A stretch of DNA of 64,000 bases from DATARN01 sp963851105 (GCA_963851105.1 CAWKNP010000009.1:1-64000); one strand, 5' to 3'; counted from the first letter of the stretch, positions 23,726 through 33,960 are shown. Translations and numbers: made by a program. Notes: generated by a model not told the origin, from the letters alone.

Positions 23726-24223
23726 TTAGTCTGTCTCCGCGGGAAAGCGATGGGGCGTCGCCCCGTGGCGCAGTTGGTCCCGCATCTCGACCACGAACCA
23801 TCGTCGCAGACGAACGACGTCGAGCGGTGGCGCCTCGGTGAGCAGGACGTCGGTCTGGCAGAAACCGTCGAGCTCCTCCATCATGGCCAGGAAGGCTTCG
23901 GCCGCCTCGATCGATGCCCCGGTCGGCTGGTGCCAGGTCCCCACCAGGTCCACGACATCGCTCCCCCTGCTCCGGGCGGCGGCCACGGTGTCGCGGTAGG
24001 CCTCGCTCTCCTCGGCGAAGCGCTCCGAGAGGAGGCCAGCCAGGTCGACCAGCCGGGGCGGCAGGTGGGAATGTCCCGGCCCGAGGGCGGCGATCTGCCC
24101 GCACTCACGCACCAGAGCGTCGTTCCACTCCTGCAGGGCCAGGTAGGTCGCGATGGGGACGCCCAGGAACTGGACGGTCCTCACGTCGGAGGTGGGGGCA
24201 TCTGGCGACGCAGGCAACGACAC
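23726..24223 (-). CDS. Conserved hypothetical protein, helical
   Basis: The 165-aa soluble protein is predicted almost entirely helical (FLGVPIATYLALQEWNDALV, RFAEESEAYRDTVAAARSRG, EAFLAMMEELDGF, RLRRWFVVEMRDQL). I do not recognise the family. Proteins of similar look occur next to sigma-factor regulators and sensor kinases in actinobacteria, but nothing here fixes a role. GTG start at 24221-24223; it follows nuoD by 20 bases and precedes the L,D-transpeptidase on the same strand. Confidence 0.6.
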   Translation of the reverse strand: MSLPASPDAPTSDVRTVQFLGVPIATYLALQEWNDALVRECGQIAALGPGHSHLPPRLVDLAGLLSERFAEESEAYRDTVAAARSRGSDVVDLVGTWHQPTGASIEAAEAFLAMMEELDGFCQTDVLLTEAPPLDVVRLRRWFVVEMRDQLRHGATPHRFPAETD

Positions 24224-24243
24224 GGATGAGGCTTTGCTCAGGG

Positions 24244-25590
24244 TCAGCGGTCGACGTCGCCCATTACCGGGTCGATGCTGGCGATGATCGGCACCGCGTC
24301 GGCGATGAGCCCGCCGCGCAGCATTGTCGGCAGTGTCTGCAGGTTGGTGAAGCTGGGTCCCCGGACGTGCAGGCGATACGGCTTGTTGGAGCCTTCGGAC
24401 ACCAGGTAGACGCCGAGCTCGCCCCGGGGGGATTCGATCGGGACATAGGTCTCGCCTTCGGGGACCCGGAAACCCTCGGTGAAGAGCTTGAAGTGGTGAA
24501 TAAGCGCTTCCATGGATTCGTCGATACGCGATCGGGGCGGGGGGGTCACCTTGCGGTCCTGGACCCGGTAGTCACCGGCGGGCATCTGGTCGAGGATCTG
24601 GCGGGCGATGTGCACCGACTCGCGGATCTCGTTGAGCCGGATCATGAAACGGTCCCAGCAGTCGCCCGCGCTGCCGACGATGACGTCGAAGTCCACCGCG
24701 TCGTAGGCCAGGTACGGGCGGTCGCGCCGGAGGTCGGAGGGAACGCCGGTCGAGCGCAAGATGGGACCGCTGGCCCCGAGGGCGATGGCCTGGTCGGCGC
24801 TGATCGCACCGACTCCGGCCAGCCGCTGGTGGAACAGTGGCTGCTGGACGACGAGGGTGTTGTACTCCTCGAGGCGCCGGTCCATCACGTCGCAGATGGC
24901 CACCACGTCGTCGCGCCAGCCGTCGGGCAGGTCGGCCGCAACGCCGCCGGGACGGATGTAGTTGTGGTTCATGCGCAGCCCGGTGACCTTCTCGAAAAAG
25001 GCCAGGATCAGCTCGCGCTCGCGAAAGCCGACAATCAACACGGTCGTGGCGCCGAGCTCGCCACCGCCGGTGGCCAGGAAGACCAGGTGCGAGCTGATGC
25101 GATTGAGCTCGCACATGAGCATCCGGATCCACGTCGCCCGCGGCGGTACCTCGACGTCGAGGAGGGTCTCGACGGCCAGCGAGTATGCCAGCTCGTTGAA
25201 GAACGGCGAGAGGTAGTCCATGCGGGTGACGTTGGTCCCGCCCTGGATGAACATGAGCTCCTCGGCGGTCTTCTCCATCCCGGTGTGCAAGTAGCCGATC
25301 ACCGGCTTGCTGCGCAGGATGGTCTCGCCCTCGAGCTCGAGCATGAGTCGCAGCACGCCATGGGTCGAGGGGTGCTGGGGCCCCATGTTGATGATCATGG
25401 TCTCGTCCTCGTGGAACTCGATGTCCACGTCTTCGAGGTCGAGGACCGTGCCCTCCGCCAGGCGCAGAACGCCGCCGCTCTCTTCGGTCAGGACCTGGGC
25501 GCTGGTCGCCGACCGCGGCGCCATCTCCTGGGCTCCTTCAGAGGTGAAGAGGCCGATCGAGCTGGCCGGGGCGTCGGTCATGTCGCTCAT
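24244..25590 (-). CDS. nuoD: NADH-quinone oxidoreductase subunit D (solitary NuoD)
   Basis: The 448-aa 49-kDa complex I subunit has MGPQHPSTHGVLRL, IGYLHTGMEKTAEE, MDYLSPFFNELAY, NYIRPGGVAADLPDGW, GPILRSTGVPSDLRRD, YDAVDFDVIVGSAGDCWDRF and the C-terminal SPRGELGVYLVSEGSNKPYR and DPVMGDVDR. All quinone-site elements look intact. An extra 55-residue N-terminal acidic stretch precedes the core. No other nuo gene is nearby. Its ATG (25588-25590) overlaps the stop of a sensor kinase, so it is translated with a two-component system, an unusual arrangement. Confidence 0.9.
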   Translation of the reverse strand: MSDMTDAPASSIGLFTSEGAQEMAPRSATSAQVLTEESGGVLRLAEGTVLDLEDVDIEFHEDETMIINMGPQHPSTHGVLRLMLELEGETILRSKPVIGYLHTGMEKTAEELMFIQGGTNVTRMDYLSPFFNELAYSLAVETLLDVEVPPRATWIRMLMCELNRISSHLVFLATGGGELGATTVLIVGFRERELILAFFEKVTGLRMNHNYIRPGGVAADLPDGWRDDVVAICDVMDRRLEEYNTLVVQQPLFHQRLAGVGAISADQAIALGASGPILRSTGVPSDLRRDRPYLAYDAVDFDVIVGSAGDCWDRFMIRLNEIRESVHIARQILDQMPAGDYRVQDRKVTPPPRSRIDESMEALIHHFKLFTEGFRVPEGETYVPIESPRGELGVYLVSEGSNKPYRLHVRGPSFTNLQTLPTMLRGGLIADAVPIIASIDPVMGDVDR

Positions 25591-27029
25591 TTTTCGGATG
25601 CTAGTGCTGGGGGCTCGGCCATCGCCGCAACCGGGGCCGCTTCCGCTGGCGCCGACGGGATCCACACCGTGAAGGTGGCGCCCCCGCCGGGTGTCGTCGA
25701 CGAGGCCACGCTGCCCCCGTGGGCGGCCACGATGGCGGCGACGATGGCCAGCCCCAAGCCGGCGCCGCCGTTCTGGCGCGAACGCGACGGGTCCGCCCGA
25801 TAGAAGCGCTCGAAGACCCGCCCCCCGCTGTCGCTCGGGAGGCCGGGCCCGTTGTCGGAGACCTCGATGACACTCGAGCCGTCGCGGGCACCGACCCGCA
25901 CCACCGTCGAGGTGCCCCGGGGGGTGTGGGCCCGGATGTTGGCGAGGAGGTTGTCGATGACCTGGCGGAGACGGGCGGCGTCGCCGGTTACCTCGACGGC
26001 GTGGTTCGCCTCCAGGCGAACCGGCCAGTCGGGTCCGACGGCGGTCGCCGCGTCCAGCGCCTCGGCGGCCAGGCCGACCAGTTCGACGGGCTCCTGTTCG
26101 AGCGGGCGGCCCTCGTCCAGCCGGGCGAGCAGCAGCAGGTCCTCCACCAGCTCGCCCATGCGGACCGTCTCACTGCGGATCCCGGCCAGCACCCGGGCCA
26201 GATCCTCGGGGCGGTTGGCGGCGCCCCGCTCGAACAACTCGGCGTACGCCCCGACCGCCGCGACGGGGGTGCGCAGCTCGTGGGAGGCATCGGCGACGAA
26301 GCGCCGGAGGCGCTCCTCGGATTGGCGGAGCTGGTGCTCGGTGGCGTCACGGGCGGCAAAGGCCTCCTGGATGCGCGCCAGCATCACGTTGAGCGTCCGG
26401 GCCAGGCGGCCCACTTCGGTGGCCTCGGTGTCGCCCGGCACCCGCCGGCCCAAGTCGCCCTCGGCGATGGCAGCGGCGGCCCTCTCCATCTCGGCCAGCG
26501 GTCGCAGGCTGAGCCGCACCAGCCAGAAGCCCAAGAGGGCTACTCCGATGAGCGCCAGAGCGGTGACCTCCATGTCCACCCGGGCCTGGTGATGCAGGGT
26601 CCGGGTCACCGCGGTCAGCGGTGTCGCGATGATGAGTTGGCTGCTGTCGGAGAGGACCGAAGCCCGGATCCGGAACGTCGGGGCGCCGCCGGGCTCCGCG
26701 GGCGCGTTGAAGTACACGACCCGCTCATGCTCGGTCGGCGACCACGTGAATCCGGTGATCTCGCTGGGCAGCACCGGCGTCGTCGGGACATCTGATCCGA
26801 GGACCACCAAGTTGCCGTCGGTGCCGCGCACCGCGATGTACTCCGAGCCCACGACGATGACCGGCTGGCGGGTGCTCAGCTCGATGGTGCGGTGGTCGTT
26901 GGCCAGCTTGGCGTCCACCTGGTTGAACAGGTACGACCGCAGCTGCGTGTAGGTGGCGAAGTCGGCGGCGACGAGCGCCAGCAGCACCATCGCGGCGGCG
27001 GCCAGGAGCAGCCGGCCGCGGAGAGACAT
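25587..27029 (-). CDS. Two-component sensor histidine kinase (HAMP)
   Basis: The 480-aa kinase has an N-terminal helix (LLLAAAAMVLLALVAADFA), an extracytoplasmic sensor of about 125 residues and a second helix (VTALALIGVALLGFWLV). These lead to HAMP, then H-box DASHELRTPVAAV, N-box IDNLLANIRAHTP, G1 VSDNGPGLP and G2 GAGLGLAIVAAI. It resembles MtrB/TcrS-type kinases. It lies directly after its response regulator gene (adjacent, no gap) and overlaps nuoD by four bases. Confidence 0.88.
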   Translation of the reverse strand: MSLRGRLLLAAAAMVLLALVAADFATYTQLRSYLFNQVDAKLANDHRTIELSTRQPVIVVGSEYIAVRGTDGNLVVLGSDVPTTPVLPSEITGFTWSPTEHERVVYFNAPAEPGGAPTFRIRASVLSDSSQLIIATPLTAVTRTLHHQARVDMEVTALALIGVALLGFWLVRLSLRPLAEMERAAAAIAEGDLGRRVPGDTEATEVGRLARTLNVMLARIQEAFAARDATEHQLRQSEERLRRFVADASHELRTPVAAVGAYAELFERGAANRPEDLARVLAGIRSETVRMGELVEDLLLLARLDEGRPLEQEPVELVGLAAEALDAATAVGPDWPVRLEANHAVEVTGDAARLRQVIDNLLANIRAHTPRGTSTVVRVGARDGSSVIEVSDNGPGLPSDSGGRVFERFYRADPSRSRQNGGAGLGLAIVAAIVAAHGGSVASSTTPGGGATFTVWIPSAPAEAAPVAAMAEPPALASEK

Positions 27030-27719
27030 CTAGGGCCCCGGTTCCCGCAGGGCGTAACCGACCAGCCGGATGGTGTGGATGAGCGGCGGACCGAGCGCGT
27101 CCAGCTTCTTGCGGAGGTAGCTCACGTAGGTCTCCACCACGTTGGAGTCGCCGCCGAAGTCGTAGTGCCAGACGTGATCGAGGATCTGGCTCTTCGAAAG
27201 CACCCGCCTCGGGTTTTGCAGGAAGAACCGCAACAGGCTGAATTCGGTGGCGGTCAGGTTGATGATCACGCCGGCCCGCCACACCTGGTGGGTGTCCTCG
27301 TCCATGACCACGTCGGCGAAGCGCAACGACCGGTCGTCGCCGTCACCCTGGGTCCGGCGCAAGATGGCGCGCGTCCGGGCCACCACCTCGGCAAGGGAGA
27401 ACGGCTTGGTGACGTAGTCGTCGCCGCCGATGGCCAGGCCCGCCAACTTGTCGTCGATGCCGTCGCGGGCGGTCAGGAACAGGATGGGGACCTTGATGCC
27501 GTCGGCGCGCAGGCGGCGGGTGACCTCGAGGCCGTCGAGATCGGGGAGCATGACGTCGAGCACGATGAGATCGGGTGGCGCTTCTTGGGCCGCGCTGAGC
27601 GCCGAGCGTCCCGTGCCCGCCACCCGGACGTCGAAGCCTTCGTAGCGCAATGCCGTCGCCACGGCGTCGACGATCGAGGGTTCGTCGTCAACGACGAGGA
27701 CCTGCTGGGTGCGACTCAC
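27030..27719 (-). CDS. OmpR/PhoB-family response regulator
   Basis: The 229-aa regulator has a receiver domain with VVDDEPS, phospho-Asp in VLDVMLPD, FLTARD and TKPFSLAEV. A C-terminal winged helix (about 130-225) has LTATEFSLLRFFLQNPRRVL and RLVGYALREP. Start is GTG 27717-27719. It is the first gene of a regulator-kinase-nuoD unit. The upstream 27720-27884 holds its promoter region; I see no gene there. Confidence 0.88.
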   Translation of the reverse strand: MSRTQQVLVVDDEPSIVDAVATALRYEGFDVRVAGTGRSALSAAQEAPPDLIVLDVMLPDLDGLEVTRRLRADGIKVPILFLTARDGIDDKLAGLAIGGDDYVTKPFSLAEVVARTRAILRRTQGDGDDRSLRFADVVMDEDTHQVWRAGVIINLTATEFSLLRFFLQNPRRVLSKSQILDHVWHYDFGGDSNVVETYVSYLRKKLDALGPPLIHTIRLVGYALREPGP

Positions 27720-27884
27720 GACCCCTTCCTTCCCCGGCGCGGCGCGATCGTTACCCGTTTACCATCGCACATCACGCTTTGCCGGAACTGGGAACGCACT
27801 GTGCGTGCGCTGTGAGGCGCCCCGCAGTGGCATCGCCCCCTTTTTCCCCGGGCTTGGGGCGCCCGGCGCCGGCGCCGCCGGGGC

Positions 27885-28729
27885 TCAGGCCGCGCGGCGG
27901 TAGCGGTTGACCGCGAGGGCGGCGAAGACCACGGTGATGCCGACGACCCACGCCACCGCCACGACCACGTGCTCGGCGGTCGGACCGCCGTGGGTCAGGG
28001 CCCGCACGGCGGTGGTCACCGCGCTGACCGGTTCGTGCTTGGCGTAGGCCTTGAGCGGTCCCGGCATCGTCGTCGGTGAGACGAAGGCATTGGAAGCGAA
28101 CACCAGCACGGCCATGAACGGGAAGGCGGCCGCCTGGGCCGCCTCGGCGTTGCCGGTCGCCAGGCCGACGAGGGCCATGATCCACGACATGGCGAAGCCG
28201 AACATGAGCATGAGCACGACGGCGCCTACCAGGCCGGCGATGCCGGCGTGGATGCGGAAGCCGACCAGGAAACCCATGATGACCATGAGCAGGATCACGA
28301 ACAGATTGCGCACCACGTCGGCCAGGGTCCGCCCGGCGAGCACCGCCGAGCGGGCCATCGGCAGGGACCGGAACCGCTCGATGATGCCCGTCTGGAGGTC
28401 GGTGGCCAGCCCCACGCCGGTGTTGACCGATCCGAAGGTCACGGTCTGGACGAAGATTCCCGGCATCAGGTAGTCGACGTAGTGGGTGTAGCCCGGGACC
28501 CTCAGCGCGCCGCCGAATACGTAGCGGAACATGAGCACGAAGATGACCGGCTGGATGGTCGAGAACACCAGCGTGGTGGGGGTCCGCACCAGCGCGATGA
28601 GGTTGCGGTGGGCGATGGTGAGGGCGTCGGCGATGATGGCGCTGGCCGGCGGCCGGTCGCTGATCTCGCCGGCCAGCTCGGCCGGGGTGCCGGCGCCGGG
28701 GTCTCCGGACGCGGGGATGGAGACTGCGG

Positions 28730-28733
<4 letters not shown>
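27885..28733 (-). CDS. ABC-2 type permease (DrrB-like)
   Basis: The 282-aa integral membrane protein has six predicted helices and the ABC2 family signature GIIERFRSLPMARSAVLAGR after helix 2. It pairs with the preceding DrrA-like ATPase, overlapping it by four bases (GTGA). DrrAB systems export drugs, lipids or glycoconjugates; no clue here identifies the substrate. The start is the GTG at 28731-28733, fixed by the overlap. Confidence 0.85.
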
Positions 28734-29764
<1,031 letters not shown>

Positions 29765-29902
29765 GGGCGTCAGCCTCGCTCGATCGTTGACCTCCGTCAA
29801 GTGAATTCTTTAGCGGAATCAAACGTTGCGTTTGGTAAAGGATCGGGGGGGATGAGTGCGGCGGGTGCCGGCCTTAGGCGCGTGCTCGGCCGTAGCGGGG
29901 GT

Positions 29903-30068
29903 CCGAGCGCCTGATGCTGCGAAACGACGTAATACCGTCGTTTCACAGCACTTTGGGTTCTGAGCAGGGCCCGGCGGGGGGCGCCGGCGGGGTGCCGAGC
30001 GCCTCATGCTGCGAAACGACGTAATACCGTCGTTTCAAAGCACTTTGGGTCTGAGCAGGGCCCGGCGG
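29903..30068. repeat. Two direct repeats of about 75 bp, each with a 9-bp hairpin
   Basis: Copy 1 (29903-29977) and copy 2 (29995-30068) differ at a few positions and one indel. Each contains GAAACGACG-TAATAC-CGTCGTTTC, a perfect 9-base stem with a six-base loop (29921-29944 and 30013-30036), then AGCACTTTGGGT. They fill the 315-bp gap between the mutase small-subunit gene and the DrrA gene. They may be tandem terminators or regulator sites; nothing else is seen in the gap. Confidence 0.75.
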
Positions 30069-30079
30069 CAGTCCTGTGG

Positions 30080-30622
30080 TCAGCGCGGGGCGACGCGATC
30101 CCTGGCTATGGCGCTGGTCACTGCGCCGACGATCTCGGTGGCCGAGGCGCCCGGCGTCAACACCGCCGCCACGCCGGCCGCACGCAGCGCGGCGCTGTCG
30201 GCGCCAGGGATGATGCCGCCGACCACGACCGGGATGTCGAGGCCCTGGATGGACAGGCACTCCAGGATCCGGGGCACAAGCGTCATGTGGGCCCCCGAAA
30301 GGAGTGAGAGGCCGATCACGTCGACGTCTTCGTCTCGAGCGGCGGCCACGACCATCTCGGGCGTCTGCTGGAGTCCGGTGTAGATCACCTCGAAGCCGGC
30401 GTCGCGCAGGATGCGGCCTACGACCTTGACACCACGGTCGTGGCCGTCCAGGCCGACCTTGGCGACGAGCACCCGGAAATCTGGGAGCGGCTGGACGGCG
30501 GCTTCGGGAGGAATGGGTGCGATGGGCGCGACGGCGGAGGCGGGCGCGATGAGCGCGGCGACGTTGGATGCTGCGGTAACGGCCGGCCCGGGCCCGGGGG
30601 GCGCGGCCGGGGCGATGGTCAC
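30080..30622 (-). CDS. Acyl-CoA mutase cobalamin-binding subunit
   Basis: The 180-aa protein has a 45-residue Ala/Pro-rich leader and then a B12-binding domain. That domain has the base-off motif VGLDGHDRG (DxHxxG), with the SLLSGAH and VVVGGIIPG loops. It provides the corrinoid to the catalytic subunit encoded just upstream, whose stop it overlaps (GTGA, start 30620-30622). A separate small subunit of this size matches isobutyryl-CoA mutase (IcmB) organisation rather than a fused methylmalonyl-CoA mutase. Confidence 0.85.
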   Translation of the reverse strand: MTIAPAAPPGPGPAVTAASNVAALIAPASAVAPIAPIPPEAAVQPLPDFRVLVAKVGLDGHDRGVKVVGRILRDAGFEVIYTGLQQTPEMVVAAARDEDVDVIGLSLLSGAHMTLVPRILECLSIQGLDIPVVVGGIIPGADSAALRAAGVAAVLTPGASATEIVGAVTSAIARDRVAPR

Positions 30623-32265
30623 AGCGACGCCCGCTCGGTGTAGCGACCGAATACGTCGGCCAGCGCCGCCATGATCTCGCCGACCGTGGCGAAGACCCTG
30701 ACAGCGTCGATGATGGCGGGCATGACGTTGGCCGTCGGCTCGGCGGCGGTGTCCCTGACCGTGACCAGGGCAGCCTCCACGGCCGGCGCCGACCGGTGAT
30801 GGCGGACCTCGGCCAGCCGTTTGCACTGGGCTTGTTCCACCTCGGGGCCGATGGCGAGCAGACTTATCGCGTCCTCGCCGGCGCCGCTTTCCTCGAAGCG
30901 GTTGACCCCTACCTGCACCTTGCGCCCGGCGGCCAGGTCACGCTGGAACGTGTAGGCCGCCTCGGCGATCTCCGACTGGAACCAGTCGTTGTCGATACCT
31001 GCGAGCACGCCCTCGAGCATCGAGCCCTGGCCCCAGCCGTCGAGCTTGGCGAAGATCGCCTCCGCCTGGCGCTCCATCTCGTCGGTCAGCCATTCCACGT
31101 AAAACGAGCCGCCTAGGGGATCGGCCACGTTGGGAGCGCCGGTCTCGTAGGCGACCATTTGCTGGGTCCGCAACGCCAGGCGGGCGGCGTTTTCCGTCGG
31201 CAGCGCCAGGGCCTCGTCGAACGCGTCGGTGTGCAGGCTCTGGGTCCCGCCCAGGGCCGCGGCCAGTGCCTGGATGCCCACCCGAGCAATGTTCAGCTCC
31301 GGTTGCTGGGCGGTGAGCGACACGCCGGCGGTCTGGGTATGGAACCGCAGTTGCAAGGAACGGGCATGAGTGGCGTGGTAGCGGTCGTGCATCCAGCGGG
31401 CCCAGATCCGGCGGGCGGCCCGGTACTTGGCGATCTCCTCGAAGAAGTCGATGTGGGCGTTGAAGAAGAAGCTGAGCCGGGGGGCGAACTCGTCCACCGC
31501 CAGGCCGGCGGCGCGCACCGCCTCGACGTAGGCGAAGCCGTTGGCCAGGGTGAAGGCCAACTCTTGCGCCGCCGTCGAACCCGCCTCGCGGATGTGATAA
31601 CCCGACACCGAAACCGGGTACCACCGCGGCATCTCGGCGGCACAGAACCGGATCACGTCGGACACCAGGCGCACCGACGGGCGGGGCGGGAACATGAACT
31701 CTTTCTGGGCCTGGTACTCCTTCAAGATGTCGTTCTGCAGGGTGCCGCCCAAGCGGGCGCGGGGGATTCGACGAGACTCGGCGACGGCGATGTACATGGC
31801 AAGTGCGATGGGTGCTGGGGAGTTGATCGTCATCGACGTCGTGACCTTTGCCAGGTCGATGTCGGCGAAAAGGTCCTCGAAGTCGGCCAGTGAGTCGACG
31901 GCGACTCCCGCCCGCCCCACCTCGCCGGCACTTCGGGGGTCGTCGGAGTCGCGTCCCATCAACGTGGGCAGGTCAAATGCCGTGCTCAGGCCGTCGCCGC
32001 CGGCCCGCAGGATCTCCTTGAAGCGGCTGTTGGTATCCTCGGCGGTGCCGAAGCCGGCGAACATCCGCATCGTCCAGAGCTTGGAGCGGTACATCGAGGC
32101 GTACGGCCCCCGCGTGTACGGGAAGACGCCGGGAAATTCTCCGTCGTCGGGACCGTAGACAGGTTGAACGGGAAGACCCGAAATAGTGGAGGCGTCGACG
32201 TCGCGGGTACTCGAAGTGTCGAACGACTCCTGCCAGATCTGCCGGTTGGTCTGCCGCGCGCTCAC
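30619..32265 (-). CDS. B12-dependent acyl-CoA mutase large subunit, isobutyryl-CoA mutase-like
   Basis: The 548-aa TIM-barrel mutase subunit lacks its own B12 domain. Two substrate-determining positions can be read. In TMRMFAGFGTAEDTN a Phe stands where methylmalonyl-CoA mutase has Tyr89. In LKEYQAQKEFMFPP a Gln stands where it has Arg207. Phe plus Gln is the isobutyryl-CoA mutase pattern, implying interconversion of isobutyryl- and n-butyryl-CoA in valine or fatty-acid metabolism. The assignment of positions is from memory. GTG start at 32263-32265; divergent from a MarR regulator. Confidence 0.82.
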   Translation of the reverse strand: MSARQTNRQIWQESFDTSSTRDVDASTISGLPVQPVYGPDDGEFPGVFPYTRGPYASMYRSKLWTMRMFAGFGTAEDTNSRFKEILRAGGDGLSTAFDLPTLMGRDSDDPRSAGEVGRAGVAVDSLADFEDLFADIDLAKVTTSMTINSPAPIALAMYIAVAESRRIPRARLGGTLQNDILKEYQAQKEFMFPPRPSVRLVSDVIRFCAAEMPRWYPVSVSGYHIREAGSTAAQELAFTLANGFAYVEAVRAAGLAVDEFAPRLSFFFNAHIDFFEEIAKYRAARRIWARWMHDRYHATHARSLQLRFHTQTAGVSLTAQQPELNIARVGIQALAAALGGTQSLHTDAFDEALALPTENAARLALRTQQMVAYETGAPNVADPLGGSFYVEWLTDEMERQAEAIFAKLDGWGQGSMLEGVLAGIDNDWFQSEIAEAAYTFQRDLAAGRKVQVGVNRFEESGAGEDAISLLAIGPEVEQAQCKRLAEVRHHRSAPAVEAALVTVRDTAAEPTANVMPAIIDAVRVFATVGEIMAALADVFGRYTERASL

Positions 32266-32331
32266 ACCACCATGATACTTGGACTTCCTACTATCTGGTG
32301 ACCAAACAGTCGGCTATCCTAGTAACTAGTC
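32266..32331. promoter_or_regulatory. Divergent promoter region with palindrome
   Basis: The 66-base AT-richer gap between the mutase and marR starts contains the perfect palindrome CTAGT-A-ACTAG (32319-32329), three bases before the marR ATG. A MarR dimer bound there would repress its own gene and could affect the mutase operon. Confidence 0.45.
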
Positions 32332-32835
32332 ATGACGACGAATTTGCCGGTCCCCACCGATCCCATCGCCGAGGCACGGCGCCATTGGGACTCACGGTGG
32401 CCGGGCGGGGCCACCATGGCGGCGGCCACCTCGATCATGCGGGCCCAACAGATCGTCCAGGCTTCGGTTGACCAGGCCTTGAAGCCGTTCGAGTTGACCT
32501 TCGCCCGGTACGAGGCCCTTGTGCTGCTGGCCTTCAGCCGGCGCGGCGCCCTTCCCATGGGCAAGATGGGCGAGCGGCTGATGATTCACCCGACGAGTGT
32601 CACCAACATCGTCGATCGCCTGGAGGGCCAGGGCTTCGTACGCCGTCAGCCCCACGACCACGACCGGCGCACCACCATGGTCGAGATCACCGCCGCCGGG
32701 CGCGACGTCGTCGACCGGGCCTCGAGCGAAGTCGTCAACTGCGCCTTTGGGCTCGATGCTCTGTCCGACGAGCAGCTAAATGACCTGACTTCCCTGGTCC
32801 GGGTGGTCCGGATGGCCAGCGGGGACCTCAGCTGA
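32332..32835 (+). CDS. MarR-family transcriptional regulator
   Basis: The 167-aa regulator has winged-helix elements RYEALVLLAFSRRGALPMGKMGERL, recognition-helix region HPTSVTNIVDRLEGQG and wing RRQPHDHDRRTTMVEIT (DxRxxxv motif). It is divergent from the mutase genes with a palindrome overlapping its promoter. It is therefore probably an autoregulated, ligand-responsive repressor of acyl-CoA metabolism (inference from position). The following gap 32836-32997 shows no gene, only a short CACCCG/CGGGTG hairpin at 32957-32971. Confidence 0.85.
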   Translation: MTTNLPVPTDPIAEARRHWDSRWPGGATMAAATSIMRAQQIVQASVDQALKPFELTFARYEALVLLAFSRRGALPMGKMGERLMIHPTSVTNIVDRLEGQGFVRRQPHDHDRRTTMVEITAAGRDVVDRASSEVVNCAFGLDALSDEQLNDLTSLVRVVRMASGDLS

Positions 32836-32997
32836 GCGCTCTGTCGGCTGGTGGTAGTTCCACCCGGATCGGCCCGTGCACGGCGGTTCCTGGCTTTCGG
32901 CGTCAACGGAGATGTCGGCGTACCCGAGGACCAAGGACCGAGGATGACGAGCTCATCACCCGCATCGGGTGTTCTGGGTGGCGGGGCCCGCGTCGGG

Positions 32998-33960
32998 TTA
33001 GTGGCCGATGTGGTCTGCGGGGATCGTCCCCAGTCGCCCGGCCCGAAAGTCCTCGAAGGCTTGCGCCAACTCGGCCTGGGTGTTCATCACGAACGGCCCG
33101 TACCACGCCACCGTTTCACCAATTGGGCGGCCGCCGAGGATGAGCACCTCGAGGGCGGGGGAGCGGCTCTCTTGGGTCGGCTTGGCCGCGACCACGATGG
33201 CATCGCCCGGGCCGAACACCGCCAGCTGCCCGGCGGCCACCGGCCGGCGCTCGGCACCGACGGTGCCTTGGCCGCTCAGCACGTAGGCGAGGGCGTTGAA
33301 ATCCGGGCGCCACGGCAGGCGCAACTCGGCACCCGGCTGGATCGTGGCGTGCACCAGGCTGATGGGCGTGTGAGTGATGCCGGGGCCGTCCCGATCGGCG
33401 ACGGTACCCGCGATGACCCGCACCAAGGCGCCACCGTCGGGCGACGTGAGCAGCGTGACCCGCTCGGCTCCGATGTCCTGATAGCGGGCGGGCACCATCT
33501 TGTCGACCGCAGGCAGGTTCACCCAGAGCTGGATGCCGTGGAACAGCCCACCGGTCGCGACCAATTCCTCCGGTGGCCGCTCGATGTGCAGGATTCCGCC
33601 GCCGGCGGTCATCCACTGAGTGGCGCCATTGGCGATCAGGCCGCCCCCGCCCGTCGAGTCCTGGTGCTGGAAGGCTCCGTCGATCATGTAGGTGACGGTC
33701 TCGAAGCCCCGGTGCGGATGCCACGCGGTGCCCTTCGGTTCCCCAGGGCCGTATTCCACCTCGCCCATCTCATCCATGTGGATGAACGGGTCCAGTAGGC
33801 GCTGGTCGATGCCCGAAAAGGCCCGGTGAACAGGGAAGCCCTCGCCCTCGAAACCTCGGGGCGCGGTTGTCACGCTGCGCACACTGCGAAGTTCGGCATC
33901 GATGCCTGGCGCAGTGATCCTGGGCAGGCTCAGTACATCTGCAACGGTAACTGCCGGCAT
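32998..33960 (-). CDS. Pirin-family protein
   Basis: The 320-aa bicupin has the pirin N-terminal motif DPFIHMDEMGEVEYGPGE, HPHRGFETVTYMIDG (two metal-binding His), HQDSTGGGG and the GGILHIERP segment. The metal-ligand set (His, His, His, Glu) appears present. Pirins act as metal-dependent dioxygenase-like (quercetinase) enzymes or redox sensors. The ATG at 33958-33960 is preceded by AGGAGG. A TTGAACGTTCAA palindrome lies 37 bases upstream of the start. Confidence 0.85.
   Translation of the reverse strand: MPAVTVADVLSLPRITAPGIDAELRSVRSVTTAPRGFEGEGFPVHRAFSGIDQRLLDPFIHMDEMGEVEYGPGEPKGTAWHPHRGFETVTYMIDGAFQHQDSTGGGGLIANGATQWMTAGGGILHIERPPEELVATGGLFHGIQLWVNLPAVDKMVPARYQDIGAERVTLLTSPDGGALVRVIAGTVADRDGPGITHTPISLVHATIQPGAELRLPWRPDFNALAYVLSGQGTVGAERRPVAAGQLAVFGPGDAIVVAAKPTQESRSPALEVLILGGRPIGETVAWYGPFVMNTQAELAQAFEDFRAGRLGTIPADHIGH

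Noticed and set aside
29903..30068. CRISPR array
   Set aside because: Only two long imperfect copies with an 17-bp gap and no spacers; no cas genes nearby.
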